Part shown: positions 1 through 7,526 of the stretch, in pieces
How positions within the stretch are numbered: position 1 is the first letter of the stretch
How the letters are laid out: every line of letters begins with the position of its first letter
NCBI GenBank assembly: GCA_900550745.1
Contig: URTO01000089.1
Coordinates: 1 to 7,557 of the forward strand
DNA length: 7,557 nt
Source of the DNA: an uncultured Desulfovibrio sp.
GTDB taxonomy: Bacteria > Desulfobacterota > Desulfovibrionia > Desulfovibrionales > Desulfovibrionaceae
Direction: 5' to 3'
Translations under genes and position numbers: made by a program
Notes under the pieces: generated by a model
The model's input: the letters and a program-made list of their open reading frames with translations, nothing else
What the model was told of the DNA's origin: nothing
Databases searched by the model: none

Positions 1-71
1 TGCGCAAGAAGAAAAAGGCCGCCGCCCGCAAGCGTCTGCTGAAGAAAATGCGTAAGATGAACGCCGCCTAG
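1..71 (+). CDS. rpsU: Small ribosomal subunit protein bS21, 3' end only
   Basis: Only the last 22 codons and the TAG stop (69-71) lie in the window; the frame begins at base 3 and the 5' part is outside. The peptide is almost entirely Lys, Arg and Ala, reading RKKKKAAARKRLLKKM and ending MNAA, which is the basic helical tail typical of bS21. bS21 binds the 30S platform near the 3' end of 16S rRNA and helps mRNA selection at initiation. Position upstream of dnaG and rpoD supports the call, because rpsU-dnaG-rpoD is the classical macromolecular synthesis operon. Another lysine-rich basic protein is possible from so short a piece, but the synteny makes this unlikely. Confidence 0.86.
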   Translation, partial: RKKKKAAARKRLLKKMRKMNAA

Positions 72-75
72 TCCC

Positions 76-111
76 TTCCGTTTCTTCATCCTCCCGGATG
101 CGGAAACGGAA
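76..111 (+). other. Two-part hairpin just after the rpsU stop
   Basis: A 9-bp outer stem (TTCCGTTTC 76-84 with GAAACGGAA 103-111) and a 5-bp inner stem (CATCC 87-91 with GGATG 96-100) are separated by a 2x2 internal loop and capped by a TCCC loop. No T-tract follows, so it is not an intrinsic terminator. It may protect the rpsU mRNA 3' end or mark a processing site. Its 3' arm shares bases 107-111 with the long inverted repeat starting at 107, so the two cannot form fully together. Confidence 0.5.
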
Positions 112-228
112 AGGCAAGGGGTTTGGAACGCTCCATCGTTTTGACGGGAGTGCATCCCGTCCTTTTTGGCGGGGCTCCTCCCGTAGACGAGCGGAGCGTT
201 TCCGTGTTTGTCCCCGTTTGCCTTTCCG
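107..228 (+). repeat. 122-nt imperfect inverted repeat (long RNA hairpin)
   Basis: Paired blocks, outside to inside: 107-117 with 218-228 (11 bp, perfect); 118-121 with 212-215; 125-126 with 202-203; 127-134 with 193-200 (8 bp, perfect); 136-139 with 187-190; 144-150 with 178-184 (7 bp, perfect); 152-153 with 174-175; 156-161 with 168-173 (one G-U). That is about 44 pairs, with small bulges and one larger asymmetric internal loop (122-124 against 204-211). It encloses the terminator at 143-167 and competes with it: bases 144-150 can pair with 155-160 (terminator) or with 178-184 (long hairpin, T-tract in the apical loop). Pairing this extensive is hard to explain by chance. It may be a regulatory RNA fold or the remnant of a palindromic repeat element. 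Confidence 0.7.
143..167 (+). terminator. Rho-independent terminator T1 after rpsU
   Basis: A perfect 7-bp stem, GACGGGA (143-149) with TCCCGTC (155-161), has a 5-nt loop and is followed by C and five T residues (163-167). It lies 71 nt after the rpsU stop and would end most rpsU transcripts, as a terminator does between rpsU and dnaG in the enterobacterial version of this operon. Its left arm has a second possible partner at 178-184, so its efficiency may be conditional. Confidence 0.75.
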
Positions 229-267
229 GCGCCGGGACGGGCGATCTCATAGGCGATAGAGGTGGAT

Positions 268-301
268 ACACGGGAAGTCCTTTCGGCTTTCCGTGTTTTT
301 T
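268..301 (+). terminator. Strong rho-independent terminator or attenuator T2 in the yqeY leader
   Basis: Bases 268-279 pair with 285-296 through 12 consecutive pairs (two G-U), with a 5-nt CTTTC loop. The stem runs directly into six T residues (296-301). It ends 25 nt before the yqeY ATG, leaving too little room for an ordinary promoter between it and the gene. Expression of yqeY therefore probably needs read-through of this site, which makes it a candidate attenuator. The left arm ACACGGGAA (268-276) can alternatively pair with TTTCCGTGT at 199-207, an upstream near-copy of its own right arm and so a possible antiterminator. Confidence 0.85.
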
Positions 302-326
302 CAATCATCATCTTCGGGGAATTGTC

Positions 327-770
327 ATGTCTCTGACAACGCGTATCGAGCAGGACTACATTGCCGCCTACAAGGCCAAGGATGGCCTGCGATTGGGCGT
401 GCTGCGCCTTTTGAAGACGGCGGCGAAGAACCTGCAGGTGGAACTCATGCGGCCCGTCACCGACGAAGAGCTTGCCTCCGTCGTCCAGAAGCAGGCCAAA
501 CAGCGTCAGGACTCCATCGAGCAGTTCACAGCGGCCAACCGGCCCGATCTTGCCGAGAAGGAAGCCGCCGAACTTTCCATTTTGAAGGATTACCTCCCCG
601 AGCCGCTTTCCGAGGAAGAACTGGCCGCCGCCATTGATGCCGCCATCGCCGCGCTTGGCGTGACCAATATGTCCGGCATGGGCAAGGTCATCCAGTCCGT
701 GATGGGCGATTATAAAGGCCGTGTGGACGGCAAGGCCGTCAGCTCCGCGGTCAAGGCGCGCCTGAGCTAG
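327..770 (+). CDS. yqeY: GatB/YqeY domain protein
   Basis: The protein is 147 residues, the usual length for stand-alone YqeY proteins. The family resembles the C-terminal tail domain of GatB, the amidotransferase subunit that helps bind tRNA in Glu-tRNA(Gln)/Asp-tRNA(Asn) amidation. The role of the free-standing protein is not well established; RNA binding in the cytoplasm is inferred. Recognisable segments are the N-terminal helix (LRLGVLRLLKTAAKN, residues 21-35), the YLPEPLSEEEL segment (89-99), MGKVIQSVM (118-126) and GRVDGKAVS near the end (131-139). The frame is open upstream to 123, but the ATG at 327 is chosen because GGGGA (316-320) sits 6 nt before it and the family N-terminus begins there; the upstream part would translate the terminators. 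It follows rpsU, a pairing common in bacteria, and lies 41 nt before mutS2, so the two are probably co-transcribed. Confidence 0.94.
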   Translation: MSLTTRIEQDYIAAYKAKDGLRLGVLRLLKTAAKNLQVELMRPVTDEELASVVQKQAKQRQDSIEQFTAANRPDLAEKEAAELSILKDYLPEPLSEEELAAAIDAAIAALGVTNMSGMGKVIQSVMGDYKGRVDGKAVSSAVKARLS

Positions 771-811
771 CCCCCCGCGCGGGACGCCGCGCCGGGAGGA
801 AGTGAGTTTGC

Positions 812-3160
812 ATGGATAGCCGTACGATAAAGGCTCTCGAATTCGGCAAGGTGCTGGAGCATCTTGCCGGCTTGTGTGTGTCCGAGGCAGGCCGCAGGGT
901 CAGCCTCGGCCTTTTCCCGTTGCGCGATGTGGACGCCGTCAACGCCGCGCATACCCTGTTCGACGAAGTGCGCACATGGTCTGCGCACAGCGGGTTCCGC
1001 CTGTCCGATTTCCCGGATCTTGAGGGGCTTTTCCCCCATCTGGAAAAGACCGCGGCGTCCCCGTCCTCCGCGCCGCTCGACGCCGACGCGCTGTGGGCGC
1101 TCCGCGAAACCCTGCTCCAGGGCCGCAAGGCCGCCCAGTCCATCAATGAAAACGGCACGATGTGGCCTTCACTGCGGGATCTTGTGGCGTCCATGCCCTT
1201 GCCGGAGATGACCCTTTCGGCCCTGTCCCGCTGCCTTGGCGACGACGGGCTCATCAAGGATGAAAGCTCCCCCGAACTGATGTTCGTGCGCGGCGAACTG
1301 CGCCGCCTGCACCTCATGTGCCTGCGTAAGGTCAAGGATTTCGCGATCCAGTACAACATCGCCCAGTACCTTCAGGACGAGTACATGACGCTGGCCTCGG
1401 ATCGTTACGTCCTGCCGCTCAAGTCGAATTTCAAGGGCCGCATTCAGGGCATCATCCACGATTACTCCAATACCGGCGAAACCTGCTATTTCGAGCCGCT
1501 GTTCCTCGTGGAACAGAACAACCGCCTGCAGGAGCTCAAGCGCGAGGAACGGGAGGAAGAGCGCAAGGTGCTGCGCTACCTTACGGACATCGTGCAGAAC
1601 GAATTGCCGTTCATCCGTTCGGCGTGGGGGCTGCTGGTCCGGCTGGACGTGGAGCTTGCCAAATGCGGGCTGGCGGCCTTGTTCGACGGCGCGTGCGCCA
1701 CGATCAGCCCCGACGGGGAAAACGCGCCCTTGTCCCTGCTCGGCGCGCGCCATCCGCTTCTTGCGCTCGATCCGCAGCTCCGCAGGCAGGGCGGCCCGCA
1801 TCCGGTAGACCTCATTTTCCGGCCTGCGGATCGTGCGCTCGTCATCAGCGGCGGCAACGCGGGCGGCAAGACCGTATGCCTCAAGACGCTCGGCCTGCTG
1901 GCGGTCATGACGCTCGCCGGGCTGCCTGTCCCGGCGGCGAAGGGTTCCGTCATCCCGTGGTGGACGTCCATCCACGCGTTCATCGGCGACGAGCAGAGCC
2001 TTGACGATCACCTTTCCACGTTTACGGCGCAGATCCGGCATCTCGGCAACGCATGGGAGGCCACGGATCGCCGTACGCTCATCCTGCTCGACGAGTTCGG
2101 CGCCGGTACCGATCCCGCGCAGGGGGCGGCGCTGGCTCAGGCCGTGCTTGACGGCCTCCTCGAACGTGGGGCGCATGTGGTGGCCGCAACGCATTTCCCG
2201 GCCCTGAAAACCTATGCGCTGACCCGTGAGGGCGTGCGCGCCGCTTCGGTGCTGTTCGATCCGGGCACGAAAAAGCCGCTGTTCCGGCTGGCCTACGATC
2301 AGGTCGGCGCGAGCCAGGCGCTGGACGTGGCCCGCGAGCACGGGCTTCCCGAATCGGTGTTGCGCCGTGCGGAACACTATTTGTTGCTGGACGGTCAGGA
2401 TATGACGGCGGTGATGGATCGCCTGAACGCTTTGGCCGCCAAGCGCGAAGGCGAGCTTGATGCGCTCAAGGCCGAGCAGCAGCGCACCCGCGAAAAACGC
2501 AAAGCCGTACAGGAGCGTTTTGAGCGTGAGCGTGAACGCCTCATCAAAGAGGTGCGCGAGCTGTCCGCCAAGGTCATGAAGGACTGGCAGGAAGGCAAGG
2601 CCGGGCATAAGCAGGCCCTCAAGGAACTTGCCAAGGTTCGCGCCGAACTGCACGTTTCGCCGGAACAGGAAGAGGCGGCCCCGGCATTCTGCATTGCGGA
2701 TCTCAAGCCGGGCCAGCATGTGACGCACCGCCCTTGGAACAAGAAGGCCGTGGTGCGCGAAGTCGACGCTCGGCAGAACCGGGTCAAGCTGGATATGAAC
2801 GGCGTGACCCTGTGGGCTGATGCCGCGATGCTTGGGCCAGCCGATGAGCCGCAGCAATCGGCTAAGCCGAAGTCCGGCGTGCTGGTGCGGACGGCCGCCG
2901 GAGGCAATCCCGAAATGTCCCTGCTCCGGCTGGATCTGCGCGGCAAGCGGGCGGAGCAGGCCATCAGCGAATTGTCGCAGTACCTCGACCGGGCGCTTTT
3001 ATCCGGGCGCGAGGGTGTGGAGATCGTCCACGGCCGCGGTACGGGGGCGCTGCGCAAGGAAGTGCACGCGTTCTTGAAGACGTTTCCCGGCATCGCCTCG
3101 TTCGCGCTGGCCCCGGAGGATCAGGGGGGGGACGGCGTGACGGTTGTTACTTTCAAGTAA
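812..3160 (+). CDS. mutS2: Endonuclease MutS2 (MutS-family ATPase with Smr domain)
   Basis: The protein is 782 residues, full length for MutS2. The N-terminal core and lever region (about 1-330) lacks the MutS mismatch-recognition domain, as expected. The ABC-type ATPase follows: P-loop GGNAGGKT (347-354, K353), IGDEQS (392-396), Walker B LILLDEFGAGTDP (D427, E428) and switch histidine in AATH (H461). A charged coiled coil spans about 530-615, then a KOW-like segment (about 635-680). The C-terminal Smr domain has LDLRG (707-711) and HGRGTG (740-745). Known family roles are suppression of homologous recombination through branched-DNA binding or cleavage, and in Bacillus the splitting of collided ribosomes; which applies here is not decidable from sequence. 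The second role would fit the ribosomal setting. The start is ATG 812 with GGGAGGA about 11 nt upstream. The P-loop has Gly348 where MutS proteins normally have Pro (GPN). Confidence 0.96.
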   Translation: MDSRTIKALEFGKVLEHLAGLCVSEAGRRVSLGLFPLRDVDAVNAAHTLFDEVRTWSAHSGFRLSDFPDLEGLFPHLEKTAASPSSAPLDADALWALRETLLQGRKAAQSINENGTMWPSLRDLVASMPLPEMTLSALSRCLGDDGLIKDESSPELMFVRGELRRLHLMCLRKVKDFAIQYNIAQYLQDEYMTLASDRYVLPLKSNFKGRIQGIIHDYSNTGETCYFEPLFLVEQNNRLQELKREEREEERKVLRYLTDIVQNELPFIRSAWGLLVRLDVELAKCGLAALFDGACATISPDGENAPLSLLGARHPLLALDPQLRRQGGPHPVDLIFRPADRALVISGGNAGGKTVCLKTLGLLAVMTLAGLPVPAAKGSVIPWWTSIHAFIGDEQSLDDHLSTFTAQIRHLGNAWEATDRRTLILLDEFGAGTDPAQGAALAQAVLDGLLERGAHVVAATHFPALKTYALTREGVRAASVLFDPGTKKPLFRLAYDQVGASQALDVAREHGLPESVLRRAEHYLLLDGQDMTAVMDRLNALAAKREGELDALKAEQQRTREKRKAVQERFERERERLIKEVRELSAKVMKDWQEGKAGHKQALKELAKVRAELHVSPEQEEAAPAFCIADLKPGQHVTHRPWNKKAVVREVDARQNRVKLDMNGVTLWADAAMLGPADEPQQSAKPKSGVLVRTAAGGNPEMSLLRLDLRGKRAEQAISELSQYLDRALLSGREGVEIVHGRGTGALRKEVHAFLKTFPGIASFALAPEDQGGDGVTVVTFK

Positions 3161-3165
3161 TGTAA

Positions 3166-3193
3166 GGGGAGGCCCGCCTTCCCAAGCGCTTTT
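3166..3193 (+). terminator. Weak terminator-like hairpin after mutS2
   Basis: GGGGAGG (3166-3172) pairs with CCTTCCC (3177-3183), 7 bp with one G-U and a 4-nt CCCG loop, 6 nt after the mutS2 stop. The T run is only four residues (3190-3193) and is separated from the stem by AAGCGC. It could partly terminate mutS2 transcripts or simply stabilise the 3' end. Confidence 0.35.
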
Positions 3194-3223
3194 CTCTCCT
3201 GAAAACTTTATAAGGAGAGGAAA
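3191..3223 (+). other. Hairpin carrying a Shine-Dalgarno-like sequence
   Basis: TTTC plus TCTCCT (3191-3200) pair with AGGAGA plus GAAA (3213-3218, 3220-3223), with one bulged G at 3219. The 12-nt loop is A/T-rich and contains TATAAG (3209-3214). The 3' arm contains AGGAGAGG, an excellent ribosome-binding sequence, yet no convincing gene starts just behind it. It may be chance purine-rich DNA next to the promoter, or a sequestered ribosome-binding site for a small TTG-start frame at 3228. Confidence 0.3.
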
Positions 3224-3227
3224 GGGT

Positions 3228-3255
3228 TTGACTGCGGCGGATCCTGCTTTATATG
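3228..3255 (+). promoter_or_regulatory. Probable sigma-70 promoter for dnaG-rpoD
   Basis: TTGACT (3228-3233) matches five of six -35 consensus bases. After 16 bp comes TATATG (3250-3255, four of six); an alternative -10, TATGAG, starts at 3252 with an 18-bp spacer. Transcription would start near 3262, giving dnaG a leader of about 190 nt. The site lies about 70 nt after the mutS2 stop, in the only sizeable gap before dnaG, so dnaG-rpoD can probably be expressed independently of rpsU-yqeY-mutS2. Because rpoD encodes the primary sigma factor, this promoter could be autoregulated. Confidence 0.55.
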
Positions 3256-3261
3256 AGAAAG

Positions 3262-3453
3262 ACCGCGGAAACGGCATGAGATTGTTGAGAGTCCCGATCA
3301 AGGCGCGTTCCAAGATGCGGGGCGCGGGGAGTCCTTCCCCGGACAAAGCCGGAGGGAGCGGCCTGCCTGACGGAAGGGCCGCGAACACCGGATAATGAGC
3401 TTTACGGGCATCGGCGCCATGTGCCCCTTGCCGCCGGAGGCGTACGGGAGCGT
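3262..3453 (+). other. Structured 5' leader of dnaG
   Basis: This is the region between the predicted transcription start and the dnaG ATG. It contains a 6-bp hairpin at 3325-3341 (CGGGGA with TCCCCG, 5-nt loop) and a second with GCGGCC (3358-3363) and GGCCGC (3377-3382). Neither has a T-tract, so they are not terminators. A 39-codon frame starting at ATG 3276 and ending with TAA 3395 runs through both, but it has no good ribosome-binding site and a low-complexity Gly/Pro/Arg composition, so I do not call it a gene. The leader may modulate dnaG translation or mRNA stability; no known riboswitch class was recognised. Confidence 0.4.
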
Positions 3454-5179
3454 ATGGGACGGAACGCAAGAGCCATTCAGGAAATCAAGGCGCGCCTGAA
3501 TCTGGTGGACATTGCCCGACGGTACGTAGACCTGAAACGCAATGGGCCTCGCTGGGTAGCGCCTTGCCCTTTCCATCAGGAGACCAAGCCCTCGTTTTCC
3601 ATCAACGAGGAAGAAGGTTTTTTTTACTGTTTCGGTTGTCAGGCTTCCGGCGATTTGTTCGATTTTTACGGGCAGATCAACGGGCTGGACTTCAAGGAAA
3701 CGCTTGAGCAGCTCGCGGAAGAGGCTGGCGTCACGCTGGAGCGCGGGCCGCAAAAATACGAAGGCCAACCCGCCGGGCAGTCCATGTCCAAACGGCGGCA
3801 GTTGCTGAAAATTCATGAAATCGCGGCGGCGCATTTCATGGAGAACCTCTCTGGCCGGGACGGTGCGGAGTGCCGGGACTATATGGCCCGGAGAGGGATT
3901 TCGGAAGAGGTGGCGAAGCTCTTCGGGCTTGGCTGGAGCCGCCGGGACTGGCAGGCGCTCACGGAAGTGCTGCGGCGGGCCGGGTTCAGCGAGTCGATGG
4001 GGGTGGAGGCCGCACTGCTCGGCAAGAGCGAGCGGGGCAGGGCCTATGACCGTTTCCGCGGGCGGCTGATGTTCCCTATCCGCAGCCTTTCGGGGAACGT
4101 CATCGCGTTTGGCGGGCGCATCATCGCCGACGAGGACGAAGCCAAATACATCAACAGCAGTGATTCGCAGTTGTACAAAAAAGGCGAACACTTGTACGGC
4201 CTGCAGCAGGCCCGGCGCGCCATTGCGACGGGAAAGCCCGCCATGTTGACGGAAGGTTACATGGATGTGGTGACGCTGCACCAGTTCGGCTACTCCAGCG
4301 CGGTGGGCGTGCTCGGTACGGCGTTCACCCCGGAACAGGTGAAACGGATTTCAGGGTTTACGTCGCATGTGGAGCTGCTTTTCGACGGCGACGGGCCGGG
4401 CCGCAAGGCCGCGCTCCGGGCGTGCGAGATGCTGCTGACGCGGGGGCTGTCCTGCAAAGTCGTCCTTTTCCCGGAGGGCGAGGACATCGACAGCCTGCTG
4501 CGGACGCAGGGGACGGACATTTTTGAGGATTTGCGCAGGAATGCGCCGGAGGGCATGGCCTTCTGCGTGCGTTGCCTGCGCGATATGGCCCCCCGTGAGG
4601 CGGTGGACTGGGCGCGCGAGTTCCTCAGGCAGGTTGAACTGCCCGAACTCGTCAGCCGTTTCGCGTCCACGCTGAGTACCGGCTTGGGGCTGGCGGAAAG
4701 CGAGCTGCGCGAGCGGATCGTTGAGAGCCGAGGCGCGCGGGCGCTTCCGCGCAATGCGGGCGGTCAGGAAACCCAGCCGCCCGTGCGGACGAATCCCAGA
4801 GACAGGGAAATCATGACCTTCGTGGTCCGGTACCCCTCCTCTCTGCCCCGCCTCCGGGAGCTTGGGGCCCATCTGGTTCTGGGCGCCGCGTGGGCGCGGG
4901 ATCTTTGGCAAAAACTTGAAGAGTACCCTGTGGATGAAGTGGTGCAGCATCTTGACCCCAGGGAAAAGCGTTTCTGGATCCGGTGCCGCACCGGGGACGT
5001 GCCCCCTCTCGACAACGAAGAGGGTGAATTCGGCGCAATCCGCACCATGCTTGATACGTTGCATTTGACCGCGCAATCGGCCTCGGTTTCGGCCGCATTG
5101 CGTCAGGGAGCCGGCGCAGGCAATTTTGAGGCCGATTTGGAATATTTGCGCGCCCTTCAGGAAACGTTGGAGAGGACTC

Positions 5180-5196
<17 letters not shown>
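3454..5196 (+). CDS. dnaG: DNA primase DnaG
   Basis: This enzyme synthesises RNA primers for lagging-strand and restart replication and works with the replicative helicase DnaB. The protein is 580 residues from ATG 3454. The N-terminal CHC2 zinc-binding domain has C38, H41, C59 and C62 (CPFH, then CFGC). The RNA polymerase core includes RFRGRLMFPI (200-209). The TOPRIM motifs are EGYMD (E267-D271) and the metal-binding FDGDGPG (D311, D313). A short Pro/Arg-rich linker precedes the C-terminal helical DnaB-interacting domain (about 447-580). A GTG start at 3421 would add 11 residues; ATG 3454 is preferred because the family N-terminus starts just before EIKARLNLVDIARRY and GGGAG (3446-3450) or GGAGG (3436-3440) precede it, although neither spacing is ideal. 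The 3' end overlaps rpoD by 17 nt, indicating one transcript and probably translational coupling. Confidence 0.96.
5169..5176 (+). promoter_or_regulatory. rpoD ribosome-binding site inside dnaG
   Basis: GGAGAGGA lies within the last dnaG codons, just before the rpoD ATG at 5180 (7 nt from GGAG, 3 nt from the last base). It supports the 5180 start over the in-frame ATG at 5126, which has no comparable site and would add 18 residues unlike a sigma-factor N-terminus. Ribosomes finishing dnaG would pass straight over it. Confidence 0.65.
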
Positions 5197-6952
<1,756 letters not shown>

Positions 6953-6959
6953 TAAAAAA

Positions 6960-6996
6960 CGGGGATGGGGCCCTGAAAAAAAGGTTCCCATCCCCG
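6960..6996 (-). terminator. Hairpin after rpoD, with terminator features on the minus strand
   Basis: A perfect 10-bp stem, CGGGGATGGG (6960-6969) with CCCATCCCCG (6987-6996), starts 7 nt after the rpoD stop. The loop is 17 nt and A-rich. On the plus strand no T run follows directly (GATGTTTCC). On the minus strand the stem is followed at once by six T residues (complement of 6954-6959), the layout of an intrinsic terminator. It may stop antisense transcription from entering rpoD, or act in both directions as a 3'-end stabiliser for rpoD mRNA. Confidence 0.6.
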
Positions 6997-7000
6997 GATG

Positions 7001-7040
7001 TTTCCTTTCCCTTCTTGAGCCTTGTCAGGGAAAGAGGAAA
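7001..7040 (+). other. Second hairpin downstream of rpoD
   Basis: TTTCC plus TTTCCC (7001-7011) pair with GGGAAA plus GGAAA (7028-7033, 7036-7040), 11 bp with a 2-nt GA bulge and a 16-nt loop. It shares the A residues 7038-7040 with the base of the next hairpin, so the two are partly exclusive. It may be a stabilising element at the end of the rpoD mRNA. Confidence 0.4.
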
Positions 7041-7073
7041 AGCCTCCCGGCGAATAACACCGGGAGGCTTTTT
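7038..7073 (+). terminator. Strong rho-independent terminator of the rpoD unit
   Basis: AAAAGCCTCCCGG (7038-7050) pairs perfectly with CCGGGAGGCTTTT (7060-7072) around a 9-nt loop, ending in five T residues (7069-7073). The G/C-rich core and T-tract are textbook for plus-strand termination 85-120 nt after the rpoD stop. The A run on the left arm gives a T run on the minus strand as well, so it may work both ways. Confidence 0.9.
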
Positions 7074-7113
7074 GTGTGGCGGAAGGCCACTGCGGAGCGG
7101 CACCGCCGATTCC

Positions 7114-7142
7114 TTCAATACGGCTTTTAGTGTGGGCATAAT
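7114..7142 (+). promoter_or_regulatory. Weak sigma-70-like promoter candidate
   Basis: CATAAT (7137-7142) matches five of six -10 bases. The hexamer 17 bp upstream, TTCAAT (7114-7119), matches only three of six -35 bases. It is reported because it lies between two terminators and would give a start near 7149 for a transcript ending at the terminator at 7337-7370. Confidence 0.25.
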
Positions 7143-7209
7143 GCTGGGTAATTGCTGGAACTCCTGAATAACGGCGGCATACTTGTTTCGTAAGTTTCGG
7201 AGAGCTCCG

Positions 7210-7260
7210 GGCGCTTTCACAGTTTTTGGGGCCAATTCGGGCTCAGCTATGAAAAGCGCC
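7210..7260 (+). other. Hairpin inside the post-rpoD spacer
   Basis: GGCGCTTT (7210-7217) pairs perfectly with AAAGCGCC (7253-7260). The stem continues imperfectly (7218-7219 with 7250-7251, 7221-7222 with 7247-7248) and ends in a 5-bp apical stem (7229-7233 with 7240-7244). No T-tract follows on either strand, so it is not a terminator. Confidence 0.45.
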
Positions 7261-7336
7261 AAAAACGCCTTGCCCGGTTCCATCCATTACTGTTGGGCAT
7301 CAATTTGGGGGCGTTCCTTATACCTAACCTGCCGTA

Positions 7337-7370
7337 GCGCATTATGCTGCGTAGCATGAGCGCCTTTTTT
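7337..7370 (+). terminator. Rho-independent terminator in the distal spacer
   Basis: GCGC (7337-7340) pairs with GCGC (7360-7363) and TTATGCT (7342-7348) pairs with AGCATGA (7353-7359), an 11-bp stem with one bulged A (7341), one G-U and a 4-nt loop. Six T residues follow (7365-7370). It is directional for the plus strand, since the minus strand has no T-tract. Because the rpoD terminator ends at 7073, it implies a separate plus-strand transcript upstream or a backup stop. Confidence 0.75.
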
Positions 7371-7498
7371 GCGGTTATGTTCCGGCATTATGGATGGCTC
7401 TGTTATAGCATGTGGTCGTTTCATCTCCACAGCACAGTGAAAATACAGCCTTTTCCTTTAATTTTCCCCTTGGCGGACTTCATGGCTAAGGTATTTGG
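7371..7498. other. AT-rich spacer with no recognised gene
   Basis: Nothing convincing is seen here. GC content falls to about 40% over 7381-7557 (hand count), well below the coding part. A 63-codon plus-strand frame (7344-7535) begins inside the terminator stem, has no ribosome-binding site and resembles nothing I know, so it is not called. Confidence 0.5.
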
Positions 7499-7526
7499 TT
7501 GGCAAATAAGCATAGAGTTACATAAT
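7499..7526 (+). promoter_or_regulatory. Probable sigma-70 promoter for a gene beyond the window
   Basis: TTGGCA (7499-7504, five of six -35 bases) and CATAAT (7521-7526, five of six -10 bases) are 16 bp apart in AT-rich DNA, giving a start near 7533. An ATG at 7543 opens a frame (MKPLL) to the window edge, but it has no Shine-Dalgarno sequence and would be nearly leaderless, so the real start may lie further downstream, outside the window. Confidence 0.5.

Larger units (their letters stand above)
7149..7370 (+). ncRNA. Candidate small RNA, about 220 nt, between two terminators
   Basis: This segment follows the rpoD terminator and ends in its own intrinsic terminator. It contains a substantial internal hairpin (7210-7260) and lacks a plausible plus-strand gene. 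A weak promoter (CATAAT at 7137) could drive it. I do not recognise it as 6S, tmRNA, SRP or RNase P RNA. The alternative is that the distal terminator is only a backup for rpoD read-through, with ordinary spacer in between. The call rests on layout alone. Confidence 0.22.

Noticed and set aside
123..326. An N-terminal extension of yqeY by 68 codons
   Set aside because: It would translate two terminators and the inverted repeat; ATG 327 has a proper ribosome-binding site and gives the family's normal length.
774..783. Palindrome CCCGCGCGGG between yqeY and mutS2
   Set aside because: It has no loop or T-tract, so it is not a terminator, and short GC palindromes are common at this base composition.
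1169..2857. A 562-codon minus-strand open frame opposite mutS2
   Set aside because: It is a shadow of the mutS2 codons: the plus-strand frame carries all MutS2 motifs and this one carries none.
3228..3395. A 55-codon frame starting at TTG 3228 behind AGGAGAGG
   Set aside because: The TTG is better explained as part of the -35 box. The peptide has low complexity and no known relatives that I recognise. It is kept only as a possibility in the leader finding.
3297..3494. Direct repeat ATCAAGGCGCG at 3297-3307 and 3484-3494
   Set aside because: Eleven-base matches are expected several times by chance in a window this size, and no structural role is apparent.
3298..4281. A 327-codon minus-strand open frame opposite the dnaG start
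   Set aside because: It overlaps the zinc finger and core of DnaG in antisense and shows no recognisable domain.
7501..7511. A sigma-54-like GG...GC pair (TTGGCAAATAAGCA)
   Set aside because: The GG and GC elements are only 9 bp apart instead of the required 12, and the sigma-70 hexamers explain the site better.
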